From Mycoplasma imitans ATCC 51306 (GTDB lineage: Bacteria > Bacillota_I > Bacilli_A > Mycoplasmatales > Mycoplasmoidaceae): 64,000 bases of DNA. This document shows, one piece after another, positions 40,156 to 52,082 of the stretch (within the stretch, counting starts at the first letter, position 1; every line of letters begins with the position of its first letter). The translations under genes were made by a program, and so were the position numbers. The stretch covers positions 1 to 64,000 of the forward strand of contig NZ_JADI01000007.1 in the NCBI RefSeq assembly GCF_000518305.1, in the 5' to 3' direction. The notes below the pieces were generated by a model that worked only from the letters and a program-made list of their open reading frames with translations, had not been told where the DNA came from and did no database searches.

Positions 40156-42400
40156 AAGTAATCAGTCTGTGGTTTTTAATTAGATCTTTAGTTCCAGCTT
40201 TTTTATCTTTGAAGCTAACCTTAATTGTTAGATCATCAACTTCTCTTACAATTCCTTCACCATATAATTGGTGATAAATGATCTCACCAACAAAATAGTT
40301 ATGCTCAACTTCATTAGTGGAATTTCAAGCATCTAATTTAGATGATGATTTTTTAGAATTAAATCAGCCATCATCATCTGTTAAAAAATTGTGTTTATCA
40401 AAATAATTCTTAGATTGATCTTGCTTATCAAGGACTAAATCACTTAATTCGTATAAGAATCTAGAAGGTTGGTAAGATTCTTTTGATCGCGCATCATAAT
40501 CTTGGTTAGAACATAATCAAAGGTTGTGTTTAGCTCTAGTATAAGCCACATATACAATTCTGCGTTCTTCAGCTAATTTAGCTTTGCTATTTGTTGCAGC
40601 AATAGCACGACTGCTTGGTAAGATGTTTTCATTCATATTAATAATAAAAACATTTTTAAATTCTAGACCTTTAGCGCTGTGAATTGTCATTAACTTAAGT
40701 GCATTCTTGTTATATGTTGGTTGGTTATTATCAAGATCGCTTTCAAGTGCTAGATTTTGAATAAAATCATTAATTGTTAATTTCGTATCAAAATCTGCTT
40801 CGTATTCTTTTTCATATTTGTTTAAGAAATCGATAAACTCATTAACGCTATCGTGCTTACTTGTCTCGGTTAAATGATCATAATAATTAGTTTGTTTTAT
40901 TATTTCATTTAATGTTTGATAAACCGTTCAATTGCTTTGATTTGCACGTAATTCATCGATCATTTTTTTAAATTTTTGCGCGCTTTTTTTAACATTTGGT
41001 TTTAATTCAGATTCATCTAAATAATCAAGCGCTTCATATTCGGTAATATTCTTTTTATTAGCTAACTGTTTGATGATACTAACACTCATATCACCAATCA
41101 TTCTTCTTGGTGTGTTGATAATACGATCAAAAGCAATGTCATCATTAGTATCAACTAATTTAAGATAACCGATTAGGTCTTTAATTTCTTTTCTTAAAAA
41201 AAATTTGTAACCACCAAAAATCTCATATGGGATACGATTTTCTTTAATTAATCGTTCTAAAGACACTGAACTAAAATTAGTTCGGTATAAGATAGCAAAA
41301 TCACCATAAGTATAATCTTTAGATGCAACTAATTCTTTAATTTTATCGATAACAAAACGGTTTTGGTACTCAATATTACTAAAATTAATTCATATTGGTT
41401 TTGTTCCTAAATCAGTTAAATCATGTGATAATAACGATTTAAAATAACGTCTATTGTTCATCTTAATTGCATCGTTAGCTAAATTCAAAATGCTTTGTTT
41501 TGAACGGTAATTTTGCGTTAAATACTTAACAACTAAGTCGTTAAAATCAAATCTAATCGAGTCACCAATTTCACTATGAGCACCACGTCAACCATAAATA
41601 GATTGATCAGGATCACCAACAAATAAAAAGTTGTGATTTTCTTGTCTTAGTAGTTTTACAATCTTATACTGAATTTCGTTAGCATCCTGAAACTCATCAA
41701 CTAAAATAGCATCATAACGTTTTTGTCATTTTTTAAGAACAACAGGATCATTTAAAAACAGATCATAAGCAATATTTAATAGATCATTAAAATCAATTGC
41801 ATTAAGTTCTTTTAAAGCTTTTTGATAATCGTGATAAAAGTTATTTAACGGTTGTACTAAATTGGGGGTGATGATGTGATCTTCACCCAGTTTATTAAAG
41901 TCTGATGATAAGAATTCAACTAAATCTAAGTTATAAGTTTTAGCATCATTAATAATACTCATCACCTTTGCTTTTTTAAAATCAGCATATTGAGTGTAAT
42001 AATATTCGTATTTTTGTGATTTTAATAAATCTTCAACCAATTTAGCTTGATCAACTTCATCTAAGATATTGAATCGATCGTTTAAACGATCGATATTACT
42101 AACTTCTTCTCTTAGAACTTGTGCACAAAAACCATGAAAAGTTCTAAAGTTTACTTGCGCTTTTTCTTGATTAAGTAAACGTTCAAGACGATGCTGCATT
42201 TCTTTAGCAGCTTTATTAGTAAATGTAATTGCTAATATTCGATATTCTGGAATATGAAAATGCTCAATTAAATAAGCTATCCGAGACGTTAAAACTTTTG
42301 TCTTACCAGTTCCAGCACCAGCTACAACAAAAATTGGAATTAAATCACTTGTAACAACATCGTACTGTTGCTTGTTTAAAGATTTTAGATAATCCTGCAT
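40145..42400 (-). CDS. pcrA: UvrD/PcrA-type DNA helicase
   Basis: A 751-residue superfamily 1A 3'-5' helicase acting in repair and in removal of replication or recombination blocks. Motifs in order: Q motif LNKQQYDVV, Walker A VAGAGTGKTKVL, Ia ITFTNKAAKEM, II VDEFQDANEIQY, III FVGDPDQSIYGWRGA, IV QNYRSKQSIL, V MTIHSAKGLEF and VI EERRIVYVAYTRA. The C-terminal Tudor-like segment FVGEIIYHQLYGEGIV, typical of PcrA, is present. Internal TGA codons are Trp. It follows the RDD-protein gene by two bases. Confidence 0.95.
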
Positions 42401-42402
42401 AA

Positions 42403-43122
42403 TTAAAGGTCGTTAATTTCAATATTCCCTGGTAGATTGATATCAATCTTATTACTTTTATTTTTATCTTCAACTTGTTGATATGCATTGGTATTGGTTT
42501 TAAGATCAATCATAACTAAACTAGCCATCTTATCATGTAATGTTAGTTTTCTCGAATTTATTGCAACAAAGATAAAAATAACAAATAAAATGATTGCATA
42601 AATTGCATAAATTCCACGGAAAAAACTAACAAAAATAATAAATTTAACCGGTTGATCTAATATGTTATTTTTAATAAACAAACCAAGAATTTGTTTTTGT
42701 TCATTATTGTTAAAAGCAAACAATGATAATCCCATTAAAATTAAAATAACAACTAAAAATAAATAGATCAACAAATTATGTAAAAACAAGTGCCCTAAAT
42801 ATTTTTTTAGTTTAGTTCGTTCTACTAATTGAAGTTTAAACGCTAACCTAAATAAAGTCTTACCTTTAGTAAGTCACGGAACTAAAATAAAATAACTGCT
42901 ATAAATTAAAAAGCTAATCAAACCAACTAATAAAATATAAAGACCAACCGAATAATTAGTTCAAAACTTTTCAAATAAAAAGTTGATTAAATAATTTAAA
43001 CCCATGCTAATTAAACTTGCAAATACTAAATCAAAAAATCCAGCAAATATTCTTTTAGTTGCTGAAGCTAGTTGGTATTGAGTTTTAGTCTTAGTAGTTT
43101 CGTTATAAAAAATAACGTTCAT
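42403..43122 (-). CDS. RDD-family membrane protein
   Basis: A 239-residue membrane protein with about four to five hydrophobic helices (for example FAGFFDLVFASLISMGLNYL, YILLVGLISFLIYSSYF, LLIYLFLVVILILMGLSLF, IYAIYAIILFVIFIFVA). The family's first-helix Arg-x3-Asp-Asp pattern is represented by KRIFAGFFDLV, and the second motif by WLTKGKTLFRLAFKLQLV. The C-terminal ~40 residues are polar. Possible roles for RDD proteins include ion or osmolyte antiport, but none can be assigned here. It shares one base with the upstream glycosyltransferase-like gene. Confidence 0.75.
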
Positions 43123-44105
43123 TATTTATCAGCATCAAACTTTGCTTGAATTCAAGATAAACGCGGTTTAAACTTGATGAAGTAGTTCTTTCAATTTGGA
43201 TTATTAATTAATTCTAAGAATTTGTTCTTTTCATACTTAGGGTATAAACGTAAAACTAATTCTCTTGCGATCTTAATCGCATTGCGTTTATCTTTATCTG
43301 GGAAATTTGAATTAATTACCAACGAAATGAAATGATAAAACGCCATAATGATCGCACAAAACTCCAGTTTATCATAATAACTTTCATTCCAGTCATTATA
43401 TGTTTTTAATTGGTTGAACTGATTGATTTGAAATAATACATCATAGATGTTGTTGTTCAAATTAATCTCATTTCTTCTTTTAGCTAAGATCATTTTTAAA
43501 GCTGCAACCTTCTTAGCTTTTCCATATACTTTCAAGATAAATATTCCTGGTTGGTAGTGAGTAACATTGAACTTAATCTTGTTATCAACTAATAACTTTG
43601 TTTTAAACACCTTATCATAGAAGTTTAATGAATGATTAGCAATCAGATCAACACTAAATTCATCATAAACAATTAACTTGTTTTCTTTATTGCTTGTTGA
43701 ATCTTTTTTCTGGTCATAAAAAGCAGGTTCATCAATCAAGTAATTGATTACATCAACATCATCATCTAAACTTTCAATAGCTGCACTAAATTCGTCTAAG
43801 AAATTTTGCTTAAAAATAATTAGTTGATTAGTAAACAAGGTGTACTTCTCATTTGCTACTCTAGCACCTAGATTGTAAGCTTCGCTCATTCCTAAAGATT
43901 GTGAAACATTCACAATCTGGTAATTGAGATCGCTATGCTTACTTAATTCATTTTGTCAAATCTTAATCACACTCTCATTAACATCATCATTAATAAAGAT
44001 TAATTCATGATCTTTGAGATTGCTCATACTAAATAAAGAATTTAAAGAATTCTTTAAATTGATCACTTCTTGACTTAGATAGTATATAATGGATAACTTT
44101 GACAT
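43122..44105 (-). CDS. Glycosyltransferase family 2-like protein
   Basis: A 327-residue protein. The start MSKLSIIYYLSQEVINLKNSLNSLFSM, then HELIFINDDVNESV and IVNVSQSLGMSEAYNLGARVANEKYTLFTNQ follow the layout of GT-A family 2 transferases (first beta strand, nucleotide Asp, gSaGLSaArNlGL-like segment). The metal-binding D-x-D is not evident; its place is taken by FTNQ. The C-terminal half is unrecognised. It is divergent from the next gene, 87 bases away. A sugar transferase role (glycolipid or capsule) is possible, but loss of D-x-D makes activity doubtful. Confidence 0.6.
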
Positions 44106-44173
44106 AATTCTATTTATTATATAACATAATAAAGTAGTTCTTGGATTCTCTTTTTTAATTTAAATTAAAAATT

Positions 44174-44179
44174 TATAAT
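44174..44179 (+). promoter_or_regulatory. -10 element of the first paralogous anchor-protein gene
   Basis: TATAAT 13 bases before the ATG at 44193. Transcription would start about seven bases upstream of the start codon, so the mRNA would be nearly leaderless, agreeing with the absence of a ribosome binding site. Confidence 0.5.
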
Positions 44180-44192
44180 TGATTTGTTTGAT

Positions 44193-46052
44193 ATGGAGCT
44201 AATTAATAATAAAAACGAAAACAGTTGTAATCTTGATATAAAAAACATTGTTAATTTCAATATTCAAAAGATTAACAAGAGTTTTTTTGATTCAAATCTG
44301 TTTAATAGTTCATCACAAAAAATTTCTAAGAAAAACTACAAGTTATTAAAAGCTAATAACGAAGAGTTTTTTGATGTTCAATCACTATTAAATGAAGAAT
44401 CGATTGGTGATATTATTAATTTTTCTTTAAAGAAGATTAATAGTATTATTGGTACAACAAATCTAAACCACTTTGATGTGATTCGCCATGATGAATATGG
44501 TGAAGCGGTTTATCTTAATATTTCTAATATTAACAATGATTTTGAGATTGAAGCAAAAAAATCGCAAGATTTAAGATTTGTTTTTGAAATGTATGTTGAA
44601 GATTATTCTTATCTTAAACAGTATTGCGATAAGATTCAGATCAACATTTTGTTTGATGAATCTAACCGAATTATTTCGGGTAATTTTGTTTTTTTCAAGC
44701 AAGCTGTTGAAGTTGATCTTGAACAATTAATTAAGCACGTATATCGCAATTATTTTGTTAAAAATTTTATTAAAGAGCACTTTATGAATAATTCCTTAAG
44801 AAATCAGGTGCGCTTGTTTGAAGATTTAACTATTAATAAAGAAGATAAATCAATTTATTTAACTTCGAAGTTTAAGAGTCAATTTATCTCAACTTTACAT
44901 CATATCGACGAAGCGAATAATTTGCATATAGATCATGAAGAATTTTTTTACGCGATAAATATCTTAAACTTTATCATTTTAATGATCTACGAAGATCTTA
45001 AAGCTTTTTTTCAATCTAAAAAACCGATTAGTTTTTTAGATTTTATTCAAAGAAAAACTAACTTGAGTAACGTTAAATCTAATACTCATGCTGAATTAGA
45101 TTTCTTAAACTTATTCAATTATGTAAATAGTAAATACTTTTTTAATCACGATCTAGATTTACATCAAGAAGAAGTAGACAACTTAGAAGACGCATTAGAT
45201 CTGATTAATGAGTTTTATGATCTTTATCAATTCGAACAGCGTTCGTTATCTGATCAAATTTTAAACTTTGAGATCTCTTTAACAGACCATAAATTAGAAA
45301 ACTATAACAAGATTATCTTGCTATTAATGTATCCAGAATTATTTGGATTAGATAATGTTGAATACGTTAATTCAAAATTTGATCAACTATTAGAATCATT
45401 TACTAATTTTCATATCTATGATAATATTGATTATCAAAAAAAACACGATGCAGTTTTATGTGAATTAAATCCAAACTATGAGTGTTTTATTAATTCAAAT
45501 AAAGATTTTTTAATTATTAAAAGTAATTTTGAATCGCTCAATTTATTTGAAATTTATAACTGAGCGTTGATATATGAAAACTTATATGAAGCTAAGTACA
45601 TAAGTATTTCAAATAAATTCTATAAACTAAAAAACACTCAACCTCAGATCATGAGAGTATTGTTAAACCAACTTGATCAGTTAAAATACTATACTGCTAA
45701 AAAGATCTATGGACTAGGTCATATCGAAATTGTTATTAGTAAATTGTTAAAATACAACGATTTTGATAACACGATTAATCAGTTCATTAAAACGATTAAC
45801 CGTGATGATCAGATGTATGGTAAATCTAAAGAAAGAAAATATTTGATCCTAGGGATTATTTCTGCATTCTTATTTGGTGTAATGGACTTCTTAACAACAA
45901 TCTTTTCAATCTTACCAGTTACTCAAGACGATTTAAGTATTTCGGGTAAAAATATTCCCAGTCTAGTTGTTATTAGTACAGGAACATTGTTAGCATCGAT
46001 TTTACTAATCATTTTAACAGTTAGTTATTTTAAGAAAAAGCGGCAAAAATAA
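44193..46052 (+). CDS. Large protein with C-terminal two-helix membrane anchor, paralogue 1
   Basis: A 619-residue protein of unknown function. The first ~530 residues are soluble, acidic and helical; the end carries two hydrophobic helices (YLILGIISAFLFGVMDFLTTI and VVISTGTLLASILLIILTVSYF) separated by a short loop and closed by a basic tail KKKRQK. That N-in large domain/two-helix/short tail layout resembles CorA-type channels, but no GMN motif is present. It aligns by eye with the next gene (shared pattern I-x-I-x-F-x-x-x-E-x-N-x-I-x-SG-x-F-x-F). One TGA Trp. The position corresponds to conserved hypothetical genes near the helicase in M. genitalium. Confidence 0.8.
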
Positions 46053-46122
46053 CTGATTTTAGCAAAGATATAAACTTTTTTAACTCATCATTATTATTAA
46101 AAATATTACATAATTATTCGAT

Positions 46123-48111
46123 ATGGATTTTGACAAGAAAATTTTAGAAAAACTAAGCATTAATACAACTTATCCTTTTTATATTGACAACGTTAATGTC
46201 AAGTTTTTTAACAGTTTACAACAGCACCCAAATAAGTATTTTGTTAACAAAATCCTACCTAAAATTAAGACCAAACTTGATGAAGAAGAGTTGGAAAAAC
46301 TTAAAGAATTAGATGATCTAACAAGAAAAGATCGCATTAAATTGATGCTTAACTTAGCACTTAAAAAAATCGTTTCAAAAACTGGATCATCTAATAATGA
46401 CTTCTTTAAGGTTTTAGGTTATGATCAATTTCACGAACCACTATATATTGCTGAAAAAGAAGTTGTCGTAAACGAACTAATTCATAATGAATATGAAGAA
46501 CGTCGATATAAATATTTTATTGACGTAAATAAGGATAGCTATCTTTATCAATACGCTCACAGAATTGATCTATGGTTCTATCTTAATGAAGAAAACAAAA
46601 TCTTATCTGGTTCATTTAGTTTTGAAGTATTAAATCTTCAAGACGATTCACTAAACGAAGAATTAGTTTATGAAAAAATTTATTTAATTTCGCTAATTAA
46701 ATATTTTATTTACAAACAAATTTCACCACTATCACTAAACAACATTATTGATATCATTGATAATGATGATTTTTTATCAAATTTTGATAAGAAATCTAAC
46801 AAAGAACAACAAAATAACCTTAATAAAAATATTTATAAGAAATCATTAAGTTATGAAGTGTTAAAAAGTAACTGAGATAATTTAATTACTGATAAATTCT
46901 TATCACACAAAGATTACGATCAAGAAAAAAAGAATCGCATTAAAGATGATTTATTCTATGCGATCATGAATCTAACAATGATTAATCTTGCATTGTATCA
47001 AGAATTAAAGTCTTACTTTAACTCAGAAAATCCAGAATTAATCTTAAGCATCTTAAAAAACCCAACTCAGATTAAAAGCGACCCGGATCAAAGACCTTTT
47101 AATGATTTTATTGAGTTATCAAAACATTTAAAGAACAGTTACATAAAAAAGAATTCAACTAAAATTGATTGAAACAAAATTGATGACATTGATGGATTAG
47201 TTAACGCGGCTAAAAAAGAGCAAGCTGCCCAGGACTATGAGGCATTTAATACATCAATTAACTTCTTAGAATTGCAAGTAAAAGATCAAGAAGTATTTGC
47301 TTCATCAAGTGATTTTTTATTAAAACATCAATCAATCTTTTTAATCTATTCATTAATTATTAATCCAAATAGATTTGGATTAAACTCAAACACAACACAG
47401 ATTGTTAAATATAGTGATTTGATTAAGAACTTAAAAAATATGTATATTACTGAAGGTTCAAAAAAAACAATCATCAAGGATATTAATCAATCTGAAGTGG
47501 AGATTAATAAGAACTACATTAGTTTTATTAACTCTTCTAATGATTTTGTAATCATTAAAAAAGATAACCGACAGTTACTTAATTTTTATGTATGAGCAAT
47601 CATTTATTCAGAAAGTCGTAAGTGGATCCACCACGATATTGAATACGACTTTAATAATGACCGAATTGTTAAGACGTCTAATTTTTATCGTCAAAAGATT
47701 GAAGCTCTTGAAAACTTAAAGTTTGACTGATACGATGATTTTTATGGGATACCTGCAATTAAAATAATAGTTAAAAAGATCGACCAGGTATCAAGCATTA
47801 AATCTTCAATTGATATTTTAGTGGGTACGATTAAACAAAAAGACGCACTGCTTAAAAAGGATTTTGAAAGAAAAACGATGGTAATCGCTTATGTGGTTGC
47901 TCTATTCATTGGGTTTATTAACTTCTTTGGGATGATCTTTACGATTCTTGCAGTAACAAAACCAGAAGAAGGTTTAACAACAACCAACATTATCGTAATT
48001 AGTATTGCTTCATTATTAATTAGCTCCTTGATTGGAATTATTAGTTTCTTCTTATTTAAAATGGCCAGAAACAATCGCTATTACAACCCCAAAAAGAAGA
48101 ATAAAAAATAA
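46123..48111 (+). CDS. Large protein with C-terminal two-helix membrane anchor, paralogue 2
   Basis: A 662-residue paralogue of the preceding protein, with the same organisation: soluble helical region of ~570 residues, then helices MVIAYVVALFIGFINFFGMIF and IIVISIASLLISSLIGIISFFLF and a basic tail NPKKKNKK. Conserved points include the F-x-V-x-x-YD-x-F/Y-x-E-P/A-x-Y segment near residue 100. Six or so Trp codons are TGA. A CATAAT box lies nine bases before the ATG, again implying a nearly leaderless mRNA. Tandem duplication is the simplest origin; function unknown. Confidence 0.8.
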
Positions 48112-48123
48112 AAATGCAACTAA

Positions 48124-48156
48124 AAAAATGACTAGGTAATTTACCTAGTCATTTTT
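48124..48156. terminator. Bidirectional terminator between paralogue 2 and nox
   Basis: AAAAATGACTAGGT (48124-48137) and ACCTAGTCATTTTT (48143-48156) form a 14-bp stem between convergent genes. Confidence 0.9.
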
Positions 48157-48178
48157 AGTTTATTGATTGGTTAAGCAA

Positions 48179-49525
48179 TTATTTCTTTCTCATTGCCATT
48201 AAACCAGCAGTGTTGATTACGTTTCATGGTTCAACAAATTCTGGTTGGAAGAAGAAGTCTGCGTAAGCTAATTGATCAACAGTCATCTTGTTGTAAACTG
48301 CTAATGAGATTGCGTTAATGTTAGCTGTTAAATCATGCTTAGACATAATTTGACCACCCAATACAACTTTAGTCTTCTTATCAAAGATTAACTTGAACAT
48401 TACCTTAGCTTTTAATTCTTCAGGAACAAAGCTCATCTTGTAGTAGTCATTAACTATAACACTGTCGATTTCAAGGTTTAATTTCTTAGCAAAAGCTTCA
48501 TTAATACCAGTTGAAGCGAACTTGTATTCAAATACTGATAGAGCAGATGAACCTTGAATACCAGGGAATTTGTGTTTAGCTTCAACTAAGTTTTTAGCAG
48601 CATATCTTCCTTGTTTTCTAGCGTTTGTTGCTAATGCAATGCTGATATCAATGTTAGCAGGGTTAAACTTAATTAATGTAGCATCACCAACTGCGAACAC
48701 GTCTTTAGCACTTGCTCTTTGGTATTCATCAGTTTTAATGAATCCGTTTGGTAATAATTCAACAACACCTTTTAATCATTCAGTGTTTGGAACTACACCA
48801 GCAGCTACTACTACTAAATCAGCTGGAATTGATTTTTTAGAAGTAACTACAGCAGTTAACTTATCAGTTCCTTCAAACTTAGTAACACCATCACTTAATG
48901 AAAATTGAACACCATGTTTTTCCATTTCAGATTGTAATACTGAAGTGAATTCCTTATCTAAGTAAGTAGGTAAGATTGTTGGAGTAATATCAACAACTGT
49001 TACATTTTTCTTAGCTTTAGCAAAAGCTTGAGCAGCTTCAATACCAATGTAACCACTACCTACAACTACAACATTTTTAACCTTAGGATCTTCAATCTTA
49101 CCACGAATCTTCTTAGCTCATGCACGTCCTCTCATATAGTAAACGTTTTCAAGGTCTTGTCCTGGAACGTTTAATTTTCGTGGAACAGATCCTGGGCTAA
49201 TGATTAACTTATCATAAGATTCAACTCTTGATTTATTAGATACTAAATCTAATACTTCAATTGTGTGTTCATCAGGATTAATTTTTGTAATTTGTGTTTG
49301 TTTGAATACTTTTACACCTTTAGCAGACATTGATTGTTCGTTTGAGTAACGAATTGTATCAACATCTTTAACGATTCCTTCTAGGTATAATTGCATACCA
49401 CATGATAAGAATGAGATGAAATCTCCTTTTTCATACCAGTGAACTTGAGCATCTGGGTAAAGTTCTAAAACTTCATTACAAGCTTCAAACCCACCATGAG
49501 ATGATCCTAAAACGATAACTTTCAT
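48179..49525 (-). CDS. nox: NADH oxidase (FAD-dependent)
   Basis: Reoxidises NADH with oxygen, important for glycolytic balance in mycoplasmas. The 448-residue protein has FAD-binding VLGSSHGG, conserved His10 and the redox Cys42 ([10 protein letters not shown]), second nucleotide site [18 protein letters not shown], and the FAD site [11 protein letters not shown]. The dimerisation domain ends QPEFVEPWNVINTAG. This matches water-forming Nox; peroxide-forming or CoA-disulfide reductase relatives share the fold. AAGGAG precedes the ATG and a TATAAT lies at 49569-49574. Confidence 0.95.
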
Positions 49526-49568
49526 TTATCTTGGCTCCTTAATATATATATTATTTACATTAATTTAT

Positions 49569-49574
49569 ATTATA
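49569..49574 (-). promoter_or_regulatory. -10 element of nox
   Basis: TATAAT on the minus strand, 44 bases before the nox ATG, within an A+T-rich gap. Confidence 0.45.
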
Positions 49575-49623
49575 AATTAACACGAAGAAAAATAATTCTA
49601 AATAGCAACTATCTAATCATTTT

Positions 49624-49923
49624 TTAATCTCCAAATAACGGTGATTTGGTAATTCCCAAACTGTTAGAATTTTCTTCTTTATTTTGAATTAAAACAACTG
49701 ATTTCACTTCAGGAATCTCTGACTTTAAAATGTTTTCAACCCCATCTTTATAAGTCATATCCACAAGGCTACAACCATCACAGTTACCTAACAATCTTAT
49801 GGTAACGATTCCTTTTTCATAACCTTCAAAAGAAAGATCACCGCCATCTCTTCGAATTAACAATCTTAGATCGTCCAGTAGATCTAAGATTTCAGCTATT
49901 ACTGTTTGTCTTCTTCTAGCCAC
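49624..49923 (-). CDS. NifU-like (Nfu) iron-sulfur scaffold domain protein
   Basis: A 99-residue protein consisting of the NifU C-terminal domain, which carries and hands over Fe-S clusters. The helix AEILDLLDDLRLLIRRDGGDLSF and the cluster motif LLGNCDGCSL (C-x-x-C) followed by VENILKSEIPEV are typical. The start is a GTG (reading GTG-GCT-AGA); no upstream ATG exists in frame before a plausible family N terminus. It follows plsY after two bases, at the end of the long minus-strand cluster. Confidence 0.9.
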   Translation of the reverse strand: MARRRQTVIAEILDLLDDLRLLIRRDGGDLSFEGYEKGIVTIRLLGNCDGCSLVDMTYKDGVENILKSEIPEVKSVVLIQNKEENSNSLGITKSPLFGD

Positions 49924-49925
49924 AA

Positions 49926-50654
49926 TTAAATCTTTTTAGTAATCTTATTTTCTTGTTTGTTAATTAATCTGATGATGTTTGTGCGGTGTTTTCAGATAAT
50001 CAAACTACTTAATAAAGTGTTGGAAATAGCAAAAAACACAATTATGTATCAATCATTTTGATAAGTTAAATATGTAATCTTATCTAAACTAAATCATCAC
50101 AGATAATCCAATCAAGGGATATATGGCAAGAATAAAAAGATAACAAAACAAACTATTGATGCTAATGATACATATTTAGTAATCAAGGTAATTGTTCACC
50201 AAGTAATCCCAATGATTAAAAATCATCAAGGTGATACCACAAAAACAAATCCGGCTGTAGTAGCAACAGCTTTACCACCTTTGAATTTAAAATACACCGG
50301 ATACATATGCCCAAAGATTGCTGCTAGCGGCGCTAAATATGTTAAATAATAAACCCTATTAACAACTGAAGGATTAATTCTAAGAAATTCAGCACGTAAT
50401 CAATATTGGAAGATTAAAAAAACAATCGCATAAGGAATTACTGATTTAATAATTTCAAAAAACCCGATTATGATTGCAACCTTTTTAGGAAACACTCTAA
50501 ATGAATTAGTCGTACCAGGGTTTTTTGAACCTAGTTCGCGAATGTTTCTTTTAAAAATCATACTAGCAACATCTGCAAACATAATCGAACCAAATAAGTA
50601 ACCAATTATTAAGCTAAAAATTACTAAAAAACTGATATATCCCGCTTGATTCAT
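49926..50654 (-). CDS. plsY: Acyl-phosphate:glycerol-3-phosphate acyltransferase PlsY
   Basis: Membrane enzyme that makes lysophosphatidic acid, the first committed step of phospholipid synthesis. The 242-residue protein has several helices and the three PlsY motifs: [48 protein letters not shown] and, near the C terminus, the segment leading to [13 protein letters not shown]. Slightly longer than the usual ~200. Many Trp codons are TGA. AGAGG serves as ribosome binding site; it starts four bases after the Nif3-like gene. Confidence 0.95.
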
Positions 50655-50658
50655 AATG

Positions 50659-51435
50659 TTACCTCTTAATGATCTTGAATTTAGTGTGCCCTAAAATCAA
50701 CTTATTTTTATTTAATTCATGATTAAATTTTTCAACTAACAACTCATTAATATGATCAATAAAGATTGATTCAACATGGTGACCTATATCAATTACATTG
50801 ATATCATGATTAATTGCATTGATTCATGAAGATCATTTTAAATCACCAGTAATTAGTAAATCATACTGCTTAAATAGTTGCGTGTCTATATCATTAGAAC
50901 TATAACCGCTACCAAGACAGATCAAACCTTTTTTAAGTTTTTTATTAAATTTAGATGTTGATAAGTATTGAACTTGATCAATATACTTGATTTTTTTTAA
51001 ACTAGAAATTAATTCATCTAATGAACAATTAAGTTCGAACTGATAATAATTGTTAATTGGTGTCGGATCGAATTTGCTGATATTAAGTAGTTTAAAAAAG
51101 TATGAATGCGCACCGCGTTCATTAAAATCATATGCAGTGTGTAATGCTAGAAAACTACGATTATTTTGATAAAAATCCTTATAAGCATTCGCTATAAATG
51201 AATCGTTTTTTAAATCATTATGATCAATAAACATCGGATGATGCGAAATAATTAGATTAGCATTGTGTTTTTTTGCTAATTCAAAGTTAAAGCGATCATA
51301 ATCAGCGCATATTAAAAGCTTAATTAATTCATTATTTAAATTTTTATGATTAATTAACTTTGCATTATCAAAAGCTAACTGATTTTTTAACGGAAATTGC
51401 TTTAAGATTCAGTCGGTAAGTCTTCTAATTTTCAT
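50659..51435 (-). CDS. Nif3-like dinuclear metal-centre protein (DUF34)
   Basis: A 258-residue protein of the Nif3/YqfO family. Metal ligands are seen in LIISHHPMF, ALHTAYDFNERGAHSYF and VIDIGHHVESIF. Length fits the compact form without the regulatory insert. Previously annotated as GTP cyclohydrolase type 2, but the real reaction is unsettled. It overlaps trmK by four bases; the trmK-Nif3 pair is common in Firmicutes. Confidence 0.9.
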
Positions 51436-52082
51436 GAGTTGTTAAGAAAATTTTCGTATTCAGTCATTGCAATAACTTGTAATTTCTTTCTTGCATCAAC
51501 TGGAATATGATCAATCAGTTCTTTTTGTTGCTTGATATATCCGATTAATTCTGGACTGTTTTGATTTTTTAGGATTGGTCCTATTACATAATCAGTATCA
51601 GTTAACTCTTGAGTATCTTTAACTTTAACCGCTTTAATAATTAAGTAGTAATGATTTCTTTCAAAAACAATTAACTCATCAACAATCTGATAATTATTTT
51701 TTGTTAGATAGTAACGCATCTTAATGTGATTTTTTTCTGGTTGTAAAATTAATGTTTTTAATTCAACAACAGAATTGTTAATAATCTCATTAATCTTTGT
51801 TACTCCAAGACCAGCAATTACACAATAATCAATTGGATTTTGAATACTTAAATTACTTAAACCATCATTAAGAATATTGATAATTCTTTCTTTACCAGCA
51901 ATCTTTCGAGAATTAGCAATCGCTTGTTTTAATGGACATAAGTTGACATCAACATTAAGCACATATTGTGCTTTATTACTTTTAATTAATTCAATACCAA
52001 GATAACCATGGTCACAACCGACATCAGCCACTAAGAAGGCATCATCAATAAGTTGAGATATCGCTTTAATTTTCTGAGTCAT
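51432..52082 (-). CDS. trmK: tRNA (adenine22-N1)-methyltransferase TrmK
   Basis: Methylates A22 of tRNAs with SAM. The 216-residue protein has the SAM motif [16 protein letters not shown], the acidic strand end LNVDVN, and the family segment [16 protein letters not shown] followed by [16 protein letters not shown] and an extended C-terminal helical part. It overlaps rpoD by 17 bases and Nif3 by four, in the usual rpoD-trmK-nif3 order. Confidence 0.93.
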   Translation of the reverse strand: MTQKIKAISQLIDDAFLVADVGCDHGYLGIELIKSNKAQYVLNVDVNLCPLKQAIANSRKIAGKERIINILNDGLSNLSIQNPIDYCVIAGLGVTKINEIINNSVVELKTLILQPEKNHIKMRYYLTKNNYQIVDELIVFERNHYYLIIKAVKVKDTQELTDTDYVIGPILKNQNSPELIGYIKQQKELIDHIPVDARKKLQVIAMTEYENFLNNS

